Positions 14,696-22,462 of a DNA stretch of 64,000 bases are shown here, in pieces. Where the stretch lies: NCBI RefSeq assembly GCF_014653695.1, contig NZ_BNAR01000006.1, positions 434,001 to 498,000 of the forward strand, in the 5' to 3' direction. Numbering within the stretch: position 1 is the first letter of the stretch; each line of letters opens with the position of its first letter. The notes under the pieces are model-generated. The model saw only the letters and a list, made by a program, of their open reading frames with translations, was not told where the DNA came from and did no database searches. A program made the translations under genes and the position numbers. The DNA comes from Lentzea cavernae. Its GTDB lineage: Bacteria; Actinomycetota; Actinomycetes; Mycobacteriales; Pseudonocardiaceae.

Positions 14696-16080
14696 TCGTC
14701 GCGAACTTCGTCAACGGCACCTTCACCGGTGCCGGGGAGACCTCCCCGCTCGTCGATCCCGCCACCGGCGAGGAGTTCGGCCGCGCGGCCGTCTCGCGTG
14801 CCGCCGAGGTCGACGCCGCCGTCCAGGCCGCCGCACGCGCCTTCCCGGCCTGGTCTCGCACCACTCCCGGCGAACGCCAGCTCGCGTTGCTGAAGCTCGC
14901 CGACCTGCTCGAGGCCGATGCCGGGGCCGTCGCCGACGCGGAGGTCCGCGAGACCGGCAAGATCCGGTCGGTGCTGCTGGACGAGGAGATTCCCCAGTGC
15001 GTGGACCAGATCCGGTTCTTCGCCGGTGCCGCCCGCGCCCTGGGCACGGCCGCGGCGGGGGAGTACATCGCCGGCCACACCTCGTACCAGCGCCGCGAGG
15101 CCGTCGGCGTGATCGCACAGATCACGCCGTGGAACTACCCGCTGATGATGGCGGTGTGGAAGATCGCGCCCGCACTCGCGGCCGGCAACACCGTGGTGCT
15201 CAAGCCCGCCGACACCACGCCGTCGTCCGCGGTGCTGCTGGCCCGGCTCGCCTCCGAGGTGCTGCCGGCGGGCGTGTTCAACGTCGTGCTGGGCGACCGC
15301 GACACCGGCCGGCTGCTGGTCGAGCACCCCGTGCCCGCCATGGTGTCGCTGACCGGCTCCACCCGCGCCGGCGTCGAGGTGGCCCGCGCCGCCGCCGCGA
15401 CCGTGAAGCGCACGCACCTCGAACTCGGTGGCAACGCACCGGTTCTCGTGTTCGACGACGTGGACGTGACCGCGGCGGCGGAAGGCGTCGTCGGCGCCGC
15501 CTTCTACAACGCGGGCCAGGACTGCACAGCGGCTTCTCGCGTGCTGGTGCATCGGGCCGTGCACGACGAGTTCGTCGCCGCACTGGTCAAGGCGGCGTCA
15601 GCCCAGGTGCCCGGCACCGACTTCGGGCCGTTGAACAGCCAGGCCCAGCTCGACCGCGTGCTCGGCCTGCTGTCCCGGTCGTCCGCCACCGTCCACTGTG
15701 GAGGAAAGCGGCACGGTTCCGAGGGCTTCTTCCTGGAACCGACCGTCGTCTCCGGACCGGGTCAGGACGACGAGCTGGTGCAGGAGGAGGCGTTCGCCCC
15801 GCTGATCACCGTGCAGTCGTTCGCCGACGACGACGAGGCGATCGCGTTGGCCAACGGCGTTCCGCAGGGCCTCGCGTCCTCGATCTGGACCCGGGACGCC
15901 GGCCGGGTCGCGTCACTGACGGCACGGCTCGACTTCGGCATCGTCTGGGTCAACACGCACGGCCTCGTCGCCGCCGAGATGCCCCACGGCGGTTTCGGCG
16001 CTTCGGGTTACGGCAAGGACCTGTCGATGCACGGCCTGGAGGACTACACGCGCGTCAAGCACGTGATGATCGCGCACTGA
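14692..16080 (+). CDS. aldehyde dehydrogenase (aminobutyraldehyde dehydrogenase-like)
   Basis: 462 residues from the GTG overlapping the decarboxylase stop (GTGA). The NAD(P)-dependent ALDH fold shows QITPWNYPLMMAVWKIAPAL, the catalytic glutamate in LELGGNAP and the nucleophilic cysteine in NAGQDCTAASRV. The N-terminal EYIAGHTSYQRREAVGVIAQ is typical of gamma-aminobutyraldehyde or 4-guanidinobutyraldehyde dehydrogenases. With the ThDP enzyme upstream it would oxidise the aldehyde product. This suggests, but does not prove, an amino-acid-derived substrate as in the arginine transaminase pathway. Confidence 0.87.
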   Translation: MIVANFVNGTFTGAGETSPLVDPATGEEFGRAAVSRAAEVDAAVQAAARAFPAWSRTTPGERQLALLKLADLLEADAGAVADAEVRETGKIRSVLLDEEIPQCVDQIRFFAGAARALGTAAAGEYIAGHTSYQRREAVGVIAQITPWNYPLMMAVWKIAPALAAGNTVVLKPADTTPSSAVLLARLASEVLPAGVFNVVLGDRDTGRLLVEHPVPAMVSLTGSTRAGVEVARAAAATVKRTHLELGGNAPVLVFDDVDVTAAAEGVVGAAFYNAGQDCTAASRVLVHRAVHDEFVAALVKAASAQVPGTDFGPLNSQAQLDRVLGLLSRSSATVHCGGKRHGSEGFFLEPTVVSGPGQDDELVQEEAFAPLITVQSFADDDEAIALANGVPQGLASSIWTRDAGRVASLTARLDFGIVWVNTHGLVAAEMPHGGFGASGYGKDLSMHGLEDYTRVKHVMIAH

Positions 16081-16885
16081 GCATCGCCCGGTACGGCATC
16101 GGGTAGTGCAGCAGGCTGGCCGGGACGAACGCGGACACGAGCCGGATCACGCGGATCCACCGGCGCAGCCTGCGTTCGTCGCGGTCCGTCCACTCCAGAC
16201 CGAGCTTGTCCCGCAACGCCTCCGGCAGCGTGCCGACGGCGAAGTCCGGCAGCACCCGCGCCGCCACGGGCCGCACCAGCGGCCACAGGGCGCTCGGCAG
16301 GTGCTCGGAGCCCGGCGCCTTGCCCGTCCGCAGCTCGAACGCCTCCAGCAGGTCGTCCACGCCGTCGGTGGGTTTGAGCTGCGTGGCGACCACCTCGTCG
16401 AGGTACTCGCGCAACTCGGTGAGATCACCCGGCATCGTCCTGATGCCGAGCACCTCCCCCGTGTGCCGCCACTCCCGGTACAGCCGCTCCTCGTGGATCG
16501 CGGGCATCCTGGGCCGCAGCAACCGGTACGCGGTGAGCAGCGAGTCGAAGCTCGTGGCGTGCACCCAGCGGAACAGCTCCTCGTCCGCGCCGGGAATCCT
16601 GGCGTGGGCCCGCAGCAGCCGTTCCGCCTCGCGCTCGGCCAGCTCACCGCCGAACAACCGCAGCTGCGACGAGGTGATCGTCCTCGTCAGCCGCGCGAAC
16701 GGGTCGGCCTGGTAGCTGTCGCGCACGGCGGCGGCGATGACCGGGTGCGCGACCTGCATCAGCACCGCGCGCCCGAGCACCACCAGCTCGAACCGGGTGT
16801 ACCAGCCGAGCCGCCACGTCACCGATTCCGGTCCCAGCGTCACATCATGATCATTACCCGCTCCGGGACGCTTGATGATGATCAC
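16055..16885 (-). CDS. DUF2236/MpaB-family oxygenase-like protein
   Basis: 276 residues if the GTG at 16885 is used; GTG 16843 (protein then begins VTLGPESVTWRLG) is an equally plausible start. The DUF2236 pattern is clear: LVVLGRAVLMQVAHPVIAAA, WVHATSFDSLLTAYRLL and the basic C-terminal part ending in LHYPMPYRAM. Related proteins are latex-clearing protein (heme oxygenase of rubber) and the fungal MpaB; most actinobacterial members are uncharacterised. The last 26 bp overlap the convergent aldehyde dehydrogenase gene. Two 15-bp direct repeats lie at the 5' end. Confidence 0.82.
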   Translation of the reverse strand: MIIIKRPGAGNDHDVTLGPESVTWRLGWYTRFELVVLGRAVLMQVAHPVIAAAVRDSYQADPFARLTRTITSSQLRLFGGELAEREAERLLRAHARIPGADEELFRWVHATSFDSLLTAYRLLRPRMPAIHEERLYREWRHTGEVLGIRTMPGDLTELREYLDEVVATQLKPTDGVDDLLEAFELRTGKAPGSEHLPSALWPLVRPVAARVLPDFAVGTLPEALRDKLGLEWTDRDERRLRRWIRVIRLVSAFVPASLLHYPMPYRAMLSARSSRA

Positions 16886-16888
16886 TAC
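16843..16888 (-). repeat. two direct repeats around the DUF2236 start
   Basis: GTAATGATCATGATG (16857-16843) and GTAGTGATCATCATC (16888-16874), 12 of 15 identical, 31 bp apart (about three helical turns). Each holds a TGATCA palindrome. They may be an operator, and if so the true start is the downstream GTG at 16843. Confidence 0.5.
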
Positions 16889-16926
16889 CCGATCGAGCTA
16901 GGGCCTGTGTTCTCACCCACCACCGA

Positions 16927-17622
16927 TCAGTCGAGCGGGTGGGTCAACATCTTCATCACGTACTTCTCGTAGTGCAAGGCGTCGTACGCGTCCCAGTCCG
17001 CGACGTCGTTCTCGTGGTACTCGAACGTCTCGGCGAGCACGTACCCGTCCGGGGAGTCCGGTGTGGTCAGCGAGTAGCCACCGTCGACCAGGCCGACCGC
17101 GACGCGGCTCAGCACCGGCGGGACCTCCATCTCCCGGACGCCCTCGAAGATCAGGAAGACCTCCGTGGGCTCGGACGGCCCCCGCTCCGAGTGGAAGCAG
17201 ATCGCTCGCCGCTCCGCGTTGCGCCACAGCTCGGAGAAGTCCCGCGGCACCCACAGGGGGAACGGGTCGCGCCAGCCTCCCCAGAAGCCGCGGCCGCCGG
17301 CCCAGCTCAGCACCAGTTCGACGAGTTCCTCCACGTGGCCCCGCACGTCGTCCTGGCCCTCGAAGCTCTTCCTGGCCTCGATCTCCAGCCGTTGCCCGAT
17401 CACCCTGACCATCTCGCGCACCTCGTCGTCGCCGAACACGTTGAACGCGAGGTGGTCCGGGCCGTGGTCGCGGTGCTCGGTGAGCCGCGTGGCGAGCGCC
17501 GGACTCGGGACGAGGCGCGCGAGCACCTCGACCACCCAGTCGACCATCGCCGTGGAGGCGTTCCAGCTGAACGTCCAGGCCGGGTCCTCGTCCGGTCTGT
17601 TCAAGAACACGTAGGTGGACAC
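16927..17622 (-). CDS. conserved protein of unknown function
   Basis: 231 residues, GTG start. No domain recognised. The sequence is acidic and tryptophan-rich (WTFSWNASTAMVDWVVEVLA; LVLSWAGGRGFWGGWRDPFP) with no membrane segment or signal peptide, so it should be cytosolic. The codon use is normal for the genome, so it is a real gene. TAGGCT lies 6 nt before the GTG, consistent with a leaderless mRNA. The gene diverges from the quinone oxidoreductase across a 58-bp region that holds a MerR-type operator, so the two may be co-regulated. Confidence 0.65.
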   Translation of the reverse strand: MSTYVFLNRPDEDPAWTFSWNASTAMVDWVVEVLARLVPSPALATRLTEHRDHGPDHLAFNVFGDDEVREMVRVIGQRLEIEARKSFEGQDDVRGHVEELVELVLSWAGGRGFWGGWRDPFPLWVPRDFSELWRNAERRAICFHSERGPSEPTEVFLIFEGVREMEVPPVLSRVAVGLVDGGYSLTTPDSPDGYVLAETFEYHENDVADWDAYDALHYEKYVMKMLTHPLD

Positions 17623-17642
17623 CGCCCGAGCCTAGCGACCTC

Positions 17643-17673
17643 TTGACCTCCAGTTAGGTGGAGTTCCTAGCGT
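17643..17673 (+). promoter_or_regulatory. MerR/SoxR-type promoter with 19-bp spacer and dyad
   Basis: TTGACC (17643-17648) and TAGCGT (17668-17673) are separated by 19 bp, too long for normal sigma factors but diagnostic of MerR-family activation. A dyad ACCTCCA-N6-TGGAGTT (17646-17665) fills the spacer, close to known SoxR boxes (CCTCAAGTTAACTTGAGG). The ATG at 17681 follows 7 nt after the -10, so the mRNA would be leaderless. Confidence 0.6.
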
Positions 17674-17680
17674 GGGCGGC

Positions 17681-18625
17681 ATGTTCGCGATTCGGCAGCA
17701 CGAGTTCGGCCCGGCGGAGAACCTGCGCTTCGAGGAGGTTCCCGACCCGGAGCCCGCCGCGGGGCAGGTCCGCGTCACCGTGGCGGCGGCCGGCGTCCAC
17801 CTCGTCGACACCACCATCCGCAAGGGCGGCTTCGGGCCCGTCGCCTTTCCGATGACGCCGGGGCGTGAGGTCGCGGGCGTCGTCACGGCGCTCGGCGAGG
17901 ACGTGCCCGGCGACTGGCTGGGCCGACGGGTCGTCGCGCACCTGGGGCAGGCCAACGGCGGCTACGCCGAACTCGCGGTGGCCGGTGTCGCCGCCCTGCA
18001 CGCGCTGCCCGACGACGTGTCGTTCGAGGCGGCCGTCGCGATGATCGGCACCGGCCGCACGGTGGTCGGGGTGCTCGACTCAGCGAAGCTCACGAAGGAC
18101 GACGTGGTGCTGGTGACGTCGGCCGCCGGGGGCATGGGCGCGTTGTTCGTGCAGGAGGCGCGCAACGTCGGCGCGCAGGTCGTCGGGCTCGCGAGCGCCG
18201 GGAAGCTCGACCTCGTCATGGACAACGGCGCGGACGCCGCCATCGACTACACGCGCCCCGGCTGGTCCGACGGGCTCAAGAACATGACCGTGGTGCTGGA
18301 CGGCGTCGGCGGCGAGGCGGGCGCCCTCGCGTTGAAGACGCTCGGGCCGGGCGGGCGGCAGATCATCTACGGGTGGGCGTCCGGGACCACGACCCCGATC
18401 AGCACGGAGGCGTTGTTCGCCAACAGCCTCACCGCCACGGTGGCGCTGGGACCGGGGCTGATGCGGCGGGGGCTGCGCACCCTCGAGGAGGAGTCGATGG
18501 CCGGGCTGGCGAGCGGACGGTTCGCGCCGCTGGTCCACCCGCCGTTCGCGCTGGCGGACGCCCCGAAGGCGCACGAAGCGCTGGAATCCCGTGCCACGGC
18601 AGGGAAAGTGGTGCTCAAGCCGTGA
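17681..18625 (+). CDS. zinc-independent NADPH:quinone oxidoreductase (MDR superfamily)
   Basis: 314 residues from ATG 17681; GTG 17672 is upstream of the predicted transcription start. The GroES-like N-terminal half (about 1-120) contains VRVTVAAAGVHLVDTTIRKG and the NADP-binding half begins with VLVTSAAGGMGALFVQEARN. The zinc-ligand cysteines are absent, so this is the quinone-oxidoreductase branch. The promoter is of MerR/SoxR type, which fits redox or electrophile induction. The regulator itself is not adjacent. Confidence 0.87.
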   Translation: MFAIRQHEFGPAENLRFEEVPDPEPAAGQVRVTVAAAGVHLVDTTIRKGGFGPVAFPMTPGREVAGVVTALGEDVPGDWLGRRVVAHLGQANGGYAELAVAGVAALHALPDDVSFEAAVAMIGTGRTVVGVLDSAKLTKDDVVLVTSAAGGMGALFVQEARNVGAQVVGLASAGKLDLVMDNGADAAIDYTRPGWSDGLKNMTVVLDGVGGEAGALALKTLGPGGRQIIYGWASGTTTPISTEALFANSLTATVALGPGLMRRGLRTLEEESMAGLASGRFAPLVHPPFALADAPKAHEALESRATAGKVVLKP

Positions 18626-18628
18626 GAA

Positions 18629-18663
18629 GAGGGGCCGCCTCCCGACTGCGGAAGCGGCCCCTC
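18629..18663. terminator. bidirectional terminator between convergent genes
   Basis: GAGGGGCCGC (18629-18638) and GCGGCCCCTC (18654-18663) form a perfect 10-bp stem with a 15-nt loop in the 48-bp gap between the oxidoreductase and the anti-sigma gene. Confidence 0.75.
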
Positions 18664-18673
18664 GTCCCTTCGG

Positions 18674-19378
18674 TCACGCCTGGACCGGCACCTCGACGAA
18701 CTTGTCGCCCGCGAAGTTCTCGACCACCACGGACTTCACGTCCTTGGGGTCGACCAGCGCGGAACCGTCCAGGTTCGTGCCCTCGGCGGCGCCCTTCTTG
18801 GACACCACCCAGGAGCCTGCCTCCTGGCGGCTGCCGTCCTTCGCCACGACGAAGATCCGGCACTTCTCGCCTTCGGGGATGCCGTTGATCGCCATGTTCG
18901 TGCGGACCCATCCGGCGGCGGGGACGACCTTGACCGTCATCGACGCCTTCGTCACCGGGTCCGTGAACGTGGCGAGCCTGGTGCCCGCCGGGTCCGGGGC
19001 CACCGTCGGGGTGGGAGAGGCCGTCACATCGGGTGACGTGGCCTTACCGACGAAGACACCGGCGCCCAGAACGACCGCGGCCACCACGGCCGCCGCCGCA
19101 CCGATCGCGAACTGACGACGTCGTGCGACGCCGCCTCGTTCGGAACGCACCTGGCGCAAGGTGCGCTGCAACAACAGATCGCCGCCCTCGGGCGGCCCGT
19201 CCAGCATGGCCTCCGGCGGCACCTCGCCGAGGAAGGCCTCCATGTCGCGGAGCTCGTCGAGTTCACGCGCGCAGTCAGGGCAGGACGCCAGGTGCTCGTC
19301 CATCTCACGCACCTCCTGCTCGTCCAGTGCTCCCAGAACGTAAGCACCGAGCAGTTGCGGGTCGTGCCGCGTGGTCAT
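18674..19378 (-). CDS. rslA: zinc-binding anti-sigma factor with RskA domain
   Basis: 234 residues, ATG overlapping the sigma stop (ATGA). The N-terminal ZAS zinc domain has His29-x3-Cys33-x2-Cys36 (EHLASCPDCAREL), a membrane segment spans about 88-110 and the RskA domain faces outside (about 130-234, with VTKASMTVKVVPAAGWVRTN). It should hold the ECF sigma factor at the membrane and release it after oxidation of the zinc site or proteolysis. A paralogue lacking the ZAS part is encoded at 21103-21666. Confidence 0.9.
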   Translation of the reverse strand: MTTRHDPQLLGAYVLGALDEQEVREMDEHLASCPDCARELDELRDMEAFLGEVPPEAMLDGPPEGGDLLLQRTLRQVRSERGGVARRRQFAIGAAAAVVAAVVLGAGVFVGKATSPDVTASPTPTVAPDPAGTRLATFTDPVTKASMTVKVVPAAGWVRTNMAINGIPEGEKCRIFVVAKDGSRQEAGSWVVSKKGAAEGTNLDGSALVDPKDVKSVVVENFAGDKFVEVPVQA

Positions 19379-19926
19379 CCAGCCACCCCCTTCAGTGCGA
19401 CCTTCTGACCTCCGAAGGTCTCCCTCAAGGCTCGCAACGCGTAATACGATCTCGATTTCACCGTTCCCGGTGGCACTCCCAGAGCTTCCGCCGCCTCCGT
19501 CACGCTCCGGCCGCGGAAGTAGATCTCCATCAGCACGTCGCGGTGATCCGAGGACAGCCTGTCGAGCGCTTCGAGCACCACCACCGAGTCAACCACCTGG
19601 TCCGCGTGGTCGCGCTCGATGGGCGGCGTGGCCGGGGACTCGGCCACCTCCTGTGGGCGTGCCGCCTTCGCACGCACCCGGTCCGTGACGATGTTCCGCG
19701 CCACGGTCAACAACCAGCCGCGCACCGATCCCTTGCCGTTCACGAGGGCGTCGGGATGGCGCCAGGCTCGGACCAGGGTCTCCTGGACCACGTCCTCGGC
19801 AGCGGCCCGATCGCCGGTCAACCGCGTCGCGTACGCCAGCAGCGCCCGACCGTGCTCCTCGTAGAGCGATCGGATCAGTGCCTCGTCGGCCGCGGTCTCC
19901 CGTTTGCGGGAGAACAAAGCCGCCAT
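19375..19926 (-). CDS. sigL: ECF sigma factor, SigL type
   Basis: 183 residues, ATG after GGGGAGGAG. Region 2 (about 15-85) includes LYEEHGRALLAYATRLTGDR and AAEDVVQETLVRAWRHPD, which closely resembles M. tuberculosis SigL. Region 4 (about 115-170) has LSSDHRDVLMEIYFRGRSVT and VPPGTVKSRSYYALRALRE. An upstream promoter matches the SigL consensus, which argues for autoregulation. The co-expressed membrane anti-sigma factor and the nearby secreted or anchored proteins suggest it monitors the cell envelope or redox state. Confidence 0.85.
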   Translation of the reverse strand: MAALFSRKRETAADEALIRSLYEEHGRALLAYATRLTGDRAAAEDVVQETLVRAWRHPDALVNGKGSVRGWLLTVARNIVTDRVRAKAARPQEVAESPATPPIERDHADQVVDSVVVLEALDRLSSDHRDVLMEIYFRGRSVTEAAEALGVPPGTVKSRSYYALRALRETFGGQKVALKGVAG

Positions 19927-19988
19927 CCACCTACTCCTCCCCGCCCGCGAACACCACCTGCGGGCGTCCTGTTCAAGACCTCAGCCGA

Positions 19989-20016
19989 CACACGAGTGGC
20001 GGAGAGCTTCGGTTCA
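19989..20016 (-). promoter_or_regulatory. SigL-type autoregulatory promoter of sigL-rslA
   Basis: Minus strand TGAACC (20016-20011), 16 bp, CGTGTG (19994-19989); consensus TGAACC-N16/17-CGTgtn. It overlaps one arm of the inverted repeat at 20013-20033. Confidence 0.7.
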
Positions 20017-20033
20017 ACGGGTTTTGCGTTGAA
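20013..20033. repeat. inverted repeat overlapping the SigL -35 box
   Basis: TTCAACG and CGTTGAA, perfect 7-bp arms, 7-bp loop. It lies 14 bp beyond the DUF1996 stop, so it can be that gene's terminator and may also be an operator on the SigL promoter. Confidence 0.5.
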
Positions 20034-20047
20034 AAGGTCGCCGGATG

Positions 20048-20989
20048 TTAGCGGGACCGGTTGAGGTGCCCGACCACCTCCGCCATCAACGCCTCCGGCA
20101 GCACGTTGATGAACATGGCGTGGTCGGTCGCCGGATCGCGCAGCTCCTCCTTGAAGCTGTCGATCGCGAACGGATGACCTGGAGGAACGTCGTACTCCAC
20201 GGTGACGGTCAACCGCGGGATGGGGAAGGTCTTGGCCGGGCACGTGCCACCGGTCAGCGGGAACACCACGTGCGAGCGGTGCGAGGCGCTGTCGGTGTTG
20301 TTGCCGTCCCAGCAGCTGCCGAAGTCGTAACTGCGCAAGGTGGTCGCGCTCCCGCACAGCGGGTACTTCGTCGTGTAGCGGCGCGGCTGGTCCGAGCAGC
20401 CCCACCGGGCCCGCGTGTTCGGGCCGTGGCCGTTGGTGAACGCCGCCGGGTCGCCGGTGATCAGCCGCAGGAACCTCGGCATCGGCAGCACGGCGCTGAC
20501 GGGGCTGGCGTCGTACCGGATCTCCACGTTCTTCGGCCTGAGCACCTCGCCGGTGTTGCCGTGCAGGCCGCCGCCGTCCGCGTGGGCGTCGTGGCCCGTG
20601 CCGTCGGTCAGGCGCAGCACGGGCCAGTAGTAGGTCGAGCGGTCGTCCTTCTCGCACGTGGTGGGCGCGGCCGCGAGGGAGTCGTCGGTCGACCTGGCGT
20701 CGGCCGACTTGTTGCCGACGTACTCGTGCGTGTGGTGGGCGCCGAACGGGATGCCCGGCGAGACGACGGGGTTGTCCGCGTTCAGGTGTCGGTCCTCGTT
20801 CGCGCCGCACCGGATGATGACGTTCGGCGTCTCCGGGTCCGTGATCACCTGGTCGAGCTCGCTGACGTACTGGTCAGCGGACGGCGCACCGTTGGACGTG
20901 CCGCGCAGCAGGACCGCGGAGCCCGCGATGACGAGGAGCGCGACCACCGCGACCGCGAAGGTCACCGGTTTGTTCCGGGCCACCACCAC
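20048..20989 (-). CDS. DUF1996 secreted or membrane-anchored protein
   Basis: 313 residues, GTG start in a run of three GTG codons. The N-terminus (residues 9-30, FAVAVVALLVIAGSAVLL) is a signal anchor. The DUF1996 domain covers about 60-290 with GIPFGAHHTHEYVGNK, ARWGCSDQPRRYTTKYPLC and PLTGGTCP. It has several conserved histidines and cysteines, consistent with an extracytoplasmic protein of unknown activity, possibly polysaccharide-related as in fungal members. It follows a ZAS-less RskA paralogue and precedes sigL on the same strand, so it probably belongs to the same envelope response. Confidence 0.82.
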   Translation of the reverse strand: MVVARNKPVTFAVAVVALLVIAGSAVLLRGTSNGAPSADQYVSELDQVITDPETPNVIIRCGANEDRHLNADNPVVSPGIPFGAHHTHEYVGNKSADARSTDDSLAAAPTTCEKDDRSTYYWPVLRLTDGTGHDAHADGGGLHGNTGEVLRPKNVEIRYDASPVSAVLPMPRFLRLITGDPAAFTNGHGPNTRARWGCSDQPRRYTTKYPLCGSATTLRSYDFGSCWDGNNTDSASHRSHVVFPLTGGTCPAKTFPIPRLTVTVEYDVPPGHPFAIDSFKEELRDPATDHAMFINVLPEALMAEVVGHLNRSR

Positions 20990-21102
20990 AGCCTGCCGGT
21001 CCGCTCGGGCAAACCAAAGCGTTCTGTCTCAATTGGCACCGGCGAACGCCGCCACGGCGGCGGCGCTCCCCGGCGAGCCCCAGATCGGTCCTGCTCACAG
21101 CT

Positions 21103-21666
21103 CTACTGCGCGGTCACCAGCGGCTGGCGATCGTGGTTCACGACACTCACCCCGGCCACGTCCCCCGCCCGCACCATCGCGGACCCGGCCAAGGTCACCT
21201 CACCTCCGTGCGCCCTCCACGAGCCGGCGGTGAACGTCCGTCCGTCCTTCGTGTGCACGACGAGCCAGCAGGCTTCCCCGTCCTGCATCCCGTCGACCGT
21301 CGCGACCAGCTTCAGGCCGCCCTCGGTCTCGGTGACCTGCACGGCCATGCGCGCACCCGCCGGCGAGGTCCCCTGCAGGAGCGCGTCGGCGTTCTCCGTG
21401 CCACCGACCCCCATTCCCTGGCCCAGCCAGACGCCCCCAGCGAGCACTCCGGCGACGACGAGGGTCGACGACAGGGCCGTGATGCGGCCTCGGCGGCGCA
21501 CGGCCTGATGTCTCTCTTCACGGACCGTGCCCAGCGTGCGCTGGAGCAGGTGGTCCATGTCCGGCGGAGGCCCGTCGAGCGCGGCCTCCGGTGGCAGTTC
21601 TTCCATCAGCATGTCGTTCTCGTTCAACTCGTTGGGAGACACGGTCACGCGGAACGATGCACTCAA
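21103..21666 (-). CDS. RskA-like membrane protein lacking the zinc anti-sigma domain
   Basis: 187 residues from a TTG at 21666, chosen because AAGGAG lies 5 nt upstream and because it follows the predicted SigL promoter; other starts are GTG 21648 and ATG 21612. The sequence MEELPPEAALDGPPPDMDHL is a direct relative of the RslA stretch EVPPEAMLDGPPEGGDLLLQ, and the membrane helix (about 63-83) and external RskA domain (about 100-187, ARMAVQVTETEGGLKLVATV) match too. The HxxxCxxC zinc domain is absent. It may compete for protease or act as a decoy for the anti-sigma factor; this is inference. Confidence 0.75.
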   Translation of the reverse strand: MSASFRVTVSPNELNENDMLMEELPPEAALDGPPPDMDHLLQRTLGTVREERHQAVRRRGRITALSSTLVVAGVLAGGVWLGQGMGVGGTENADALLQGTSPAGARMAVQVTETEGGLKLVATVDGMQDGEACWLVVHTKDGRTFTAGSWRAHGGEVTLAGSAMVRAGDVAGVSVVNHDRQPLVTAQ

Positions 21667-21711
21667 ATCTCTCCTTCTCCAGTCCCGCGCACAGCGGTGA
21701 CCAACACCCAC

Positions 21712-21739
21712 AGAACGAGCCTGCGAGGAAGTTGGTTCA
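21712..21739 (-). promoter_or_regulatory. SigL-type promoter of the RskA-like gene
   Basis: Minus strand TGAACC (21739-21734), 16 bp, CGTTCT (21717-21712). The -10 ends 45 bp before the TTG start at 21666. Confidence 0.65.
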
Positions 21740-21778
21740 ACGCAGATACAAGGACGTTGTGCAGACCACACGAGGAGG

Positions 21779-21807
21779 TTGACCGGGCCGCTACCAGCTC
21801 CTACGCT
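21779..21807 (+). promoter_or_regulatory. housekeeping promoter of the GntR operon, leaderless
   Basis: TTGACC (21779-21784), exactly 17 bp, TACGCT (21802-21807), then 7 nt to ATG 21815. This is a near-ideal promoter whose transcript starts at the start codon. Confidence 0.7.
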
Positions 21808-21814
21808 CTCATAT

Positions 21815-22462
21815 ATGATGTATGACCGGATCGGCGCACTTCCCGCGTCCCGGACGGACTTCGTTCTTGAATCGATCAAAGAAGCGATTCTTTACGGAAA
21901 ACTGAAACCCGGTCAGGCGTTGGTCGAAACCGATCTCGCCGCGACGCTCAACGTCTCGAAGACGCCCGTGCGCGAGGCGCTCAAGACGCTCGCGGGGTCG
22001 GGGCTCGTCGTGATGAGCCCGTACAAGGGCGCCGCGGTCCGCACGGTCGACGCCGAGATGGCCAGGTCCGTCTACGACGTGCGGCTGCTGCTGGAACCCG
22101 AGGCGCTGCGCCGCGCGGCCGCGCTGGGCGCCGACTTCGCCGAGGCCAGGTCGGCGCTGGACGACACCGAGGACCTGGCCCGGCGCAACCGGGCGAACCG
22201 GCGGTTCCACCGCGCGCTGTACGCGGGCTGCGGCAACCCGTTGATGGTCCAGATCCTCGACGGGCTGCGCGACCAGACGGCGCTGATCACCGCGGCGGGC
22301 TGGGGCGTCAGCCCGACCTGGGAGGCCGAGGACGCCGAGCACCGGGCGATCCTCGTCGCCGCCGAGGAGGGCTTCGGCGACGCCGCGGCCGACCTGCTGC
22401 GCCGCCACGTCCAGACGTTCGCCGACCGAGTGGCCGAGGAGCTTCCCGATGTCGTTCGATGA
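21815..22462 (+). CDS. GntR-family regulator, FCD (FadR) subfamily
   Basis: 215 residues from ATG 21815; the GTG-less extension to 21779 is inside the promoter. The winged HTH (about 15-75) includes TDLAATLNVSKTPVREALKT, and the all-helical FCD domain (about 85-210) carries metal or ligand histidines (RRFHRALY, EHRAI, RRHVQTF). It most likely represses its own operon until a sugar acid binds. The stop overlaps the next gene by 14 bp. Confidence 0.87.
   Translation: MMYDRIGALPASRTDFVLESIKEAILYGKLKPGQALVETDLAATLNVSKTPVREALKTLAGSGLVVMSPYKGAAVRTVDAEMARSVYDVRLLLEPEALRRAAALGADFAEARSALDDTEDLARRNRANRRFHRALYAGCGNPLMVQILDGLRDQTALITAAGWGVSPTWEAEDAEHRAILVAAEEGFGDAAADLLRRHVQTFADRVAEELPDVVR

Noticed and set aside
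20013..20033. inverted repeat as a confirmed ECF operator
   Set aside because: It is equally well placed to be the terminator of the DUF1996 gene, so only the -35 overlap is reported, not a function.
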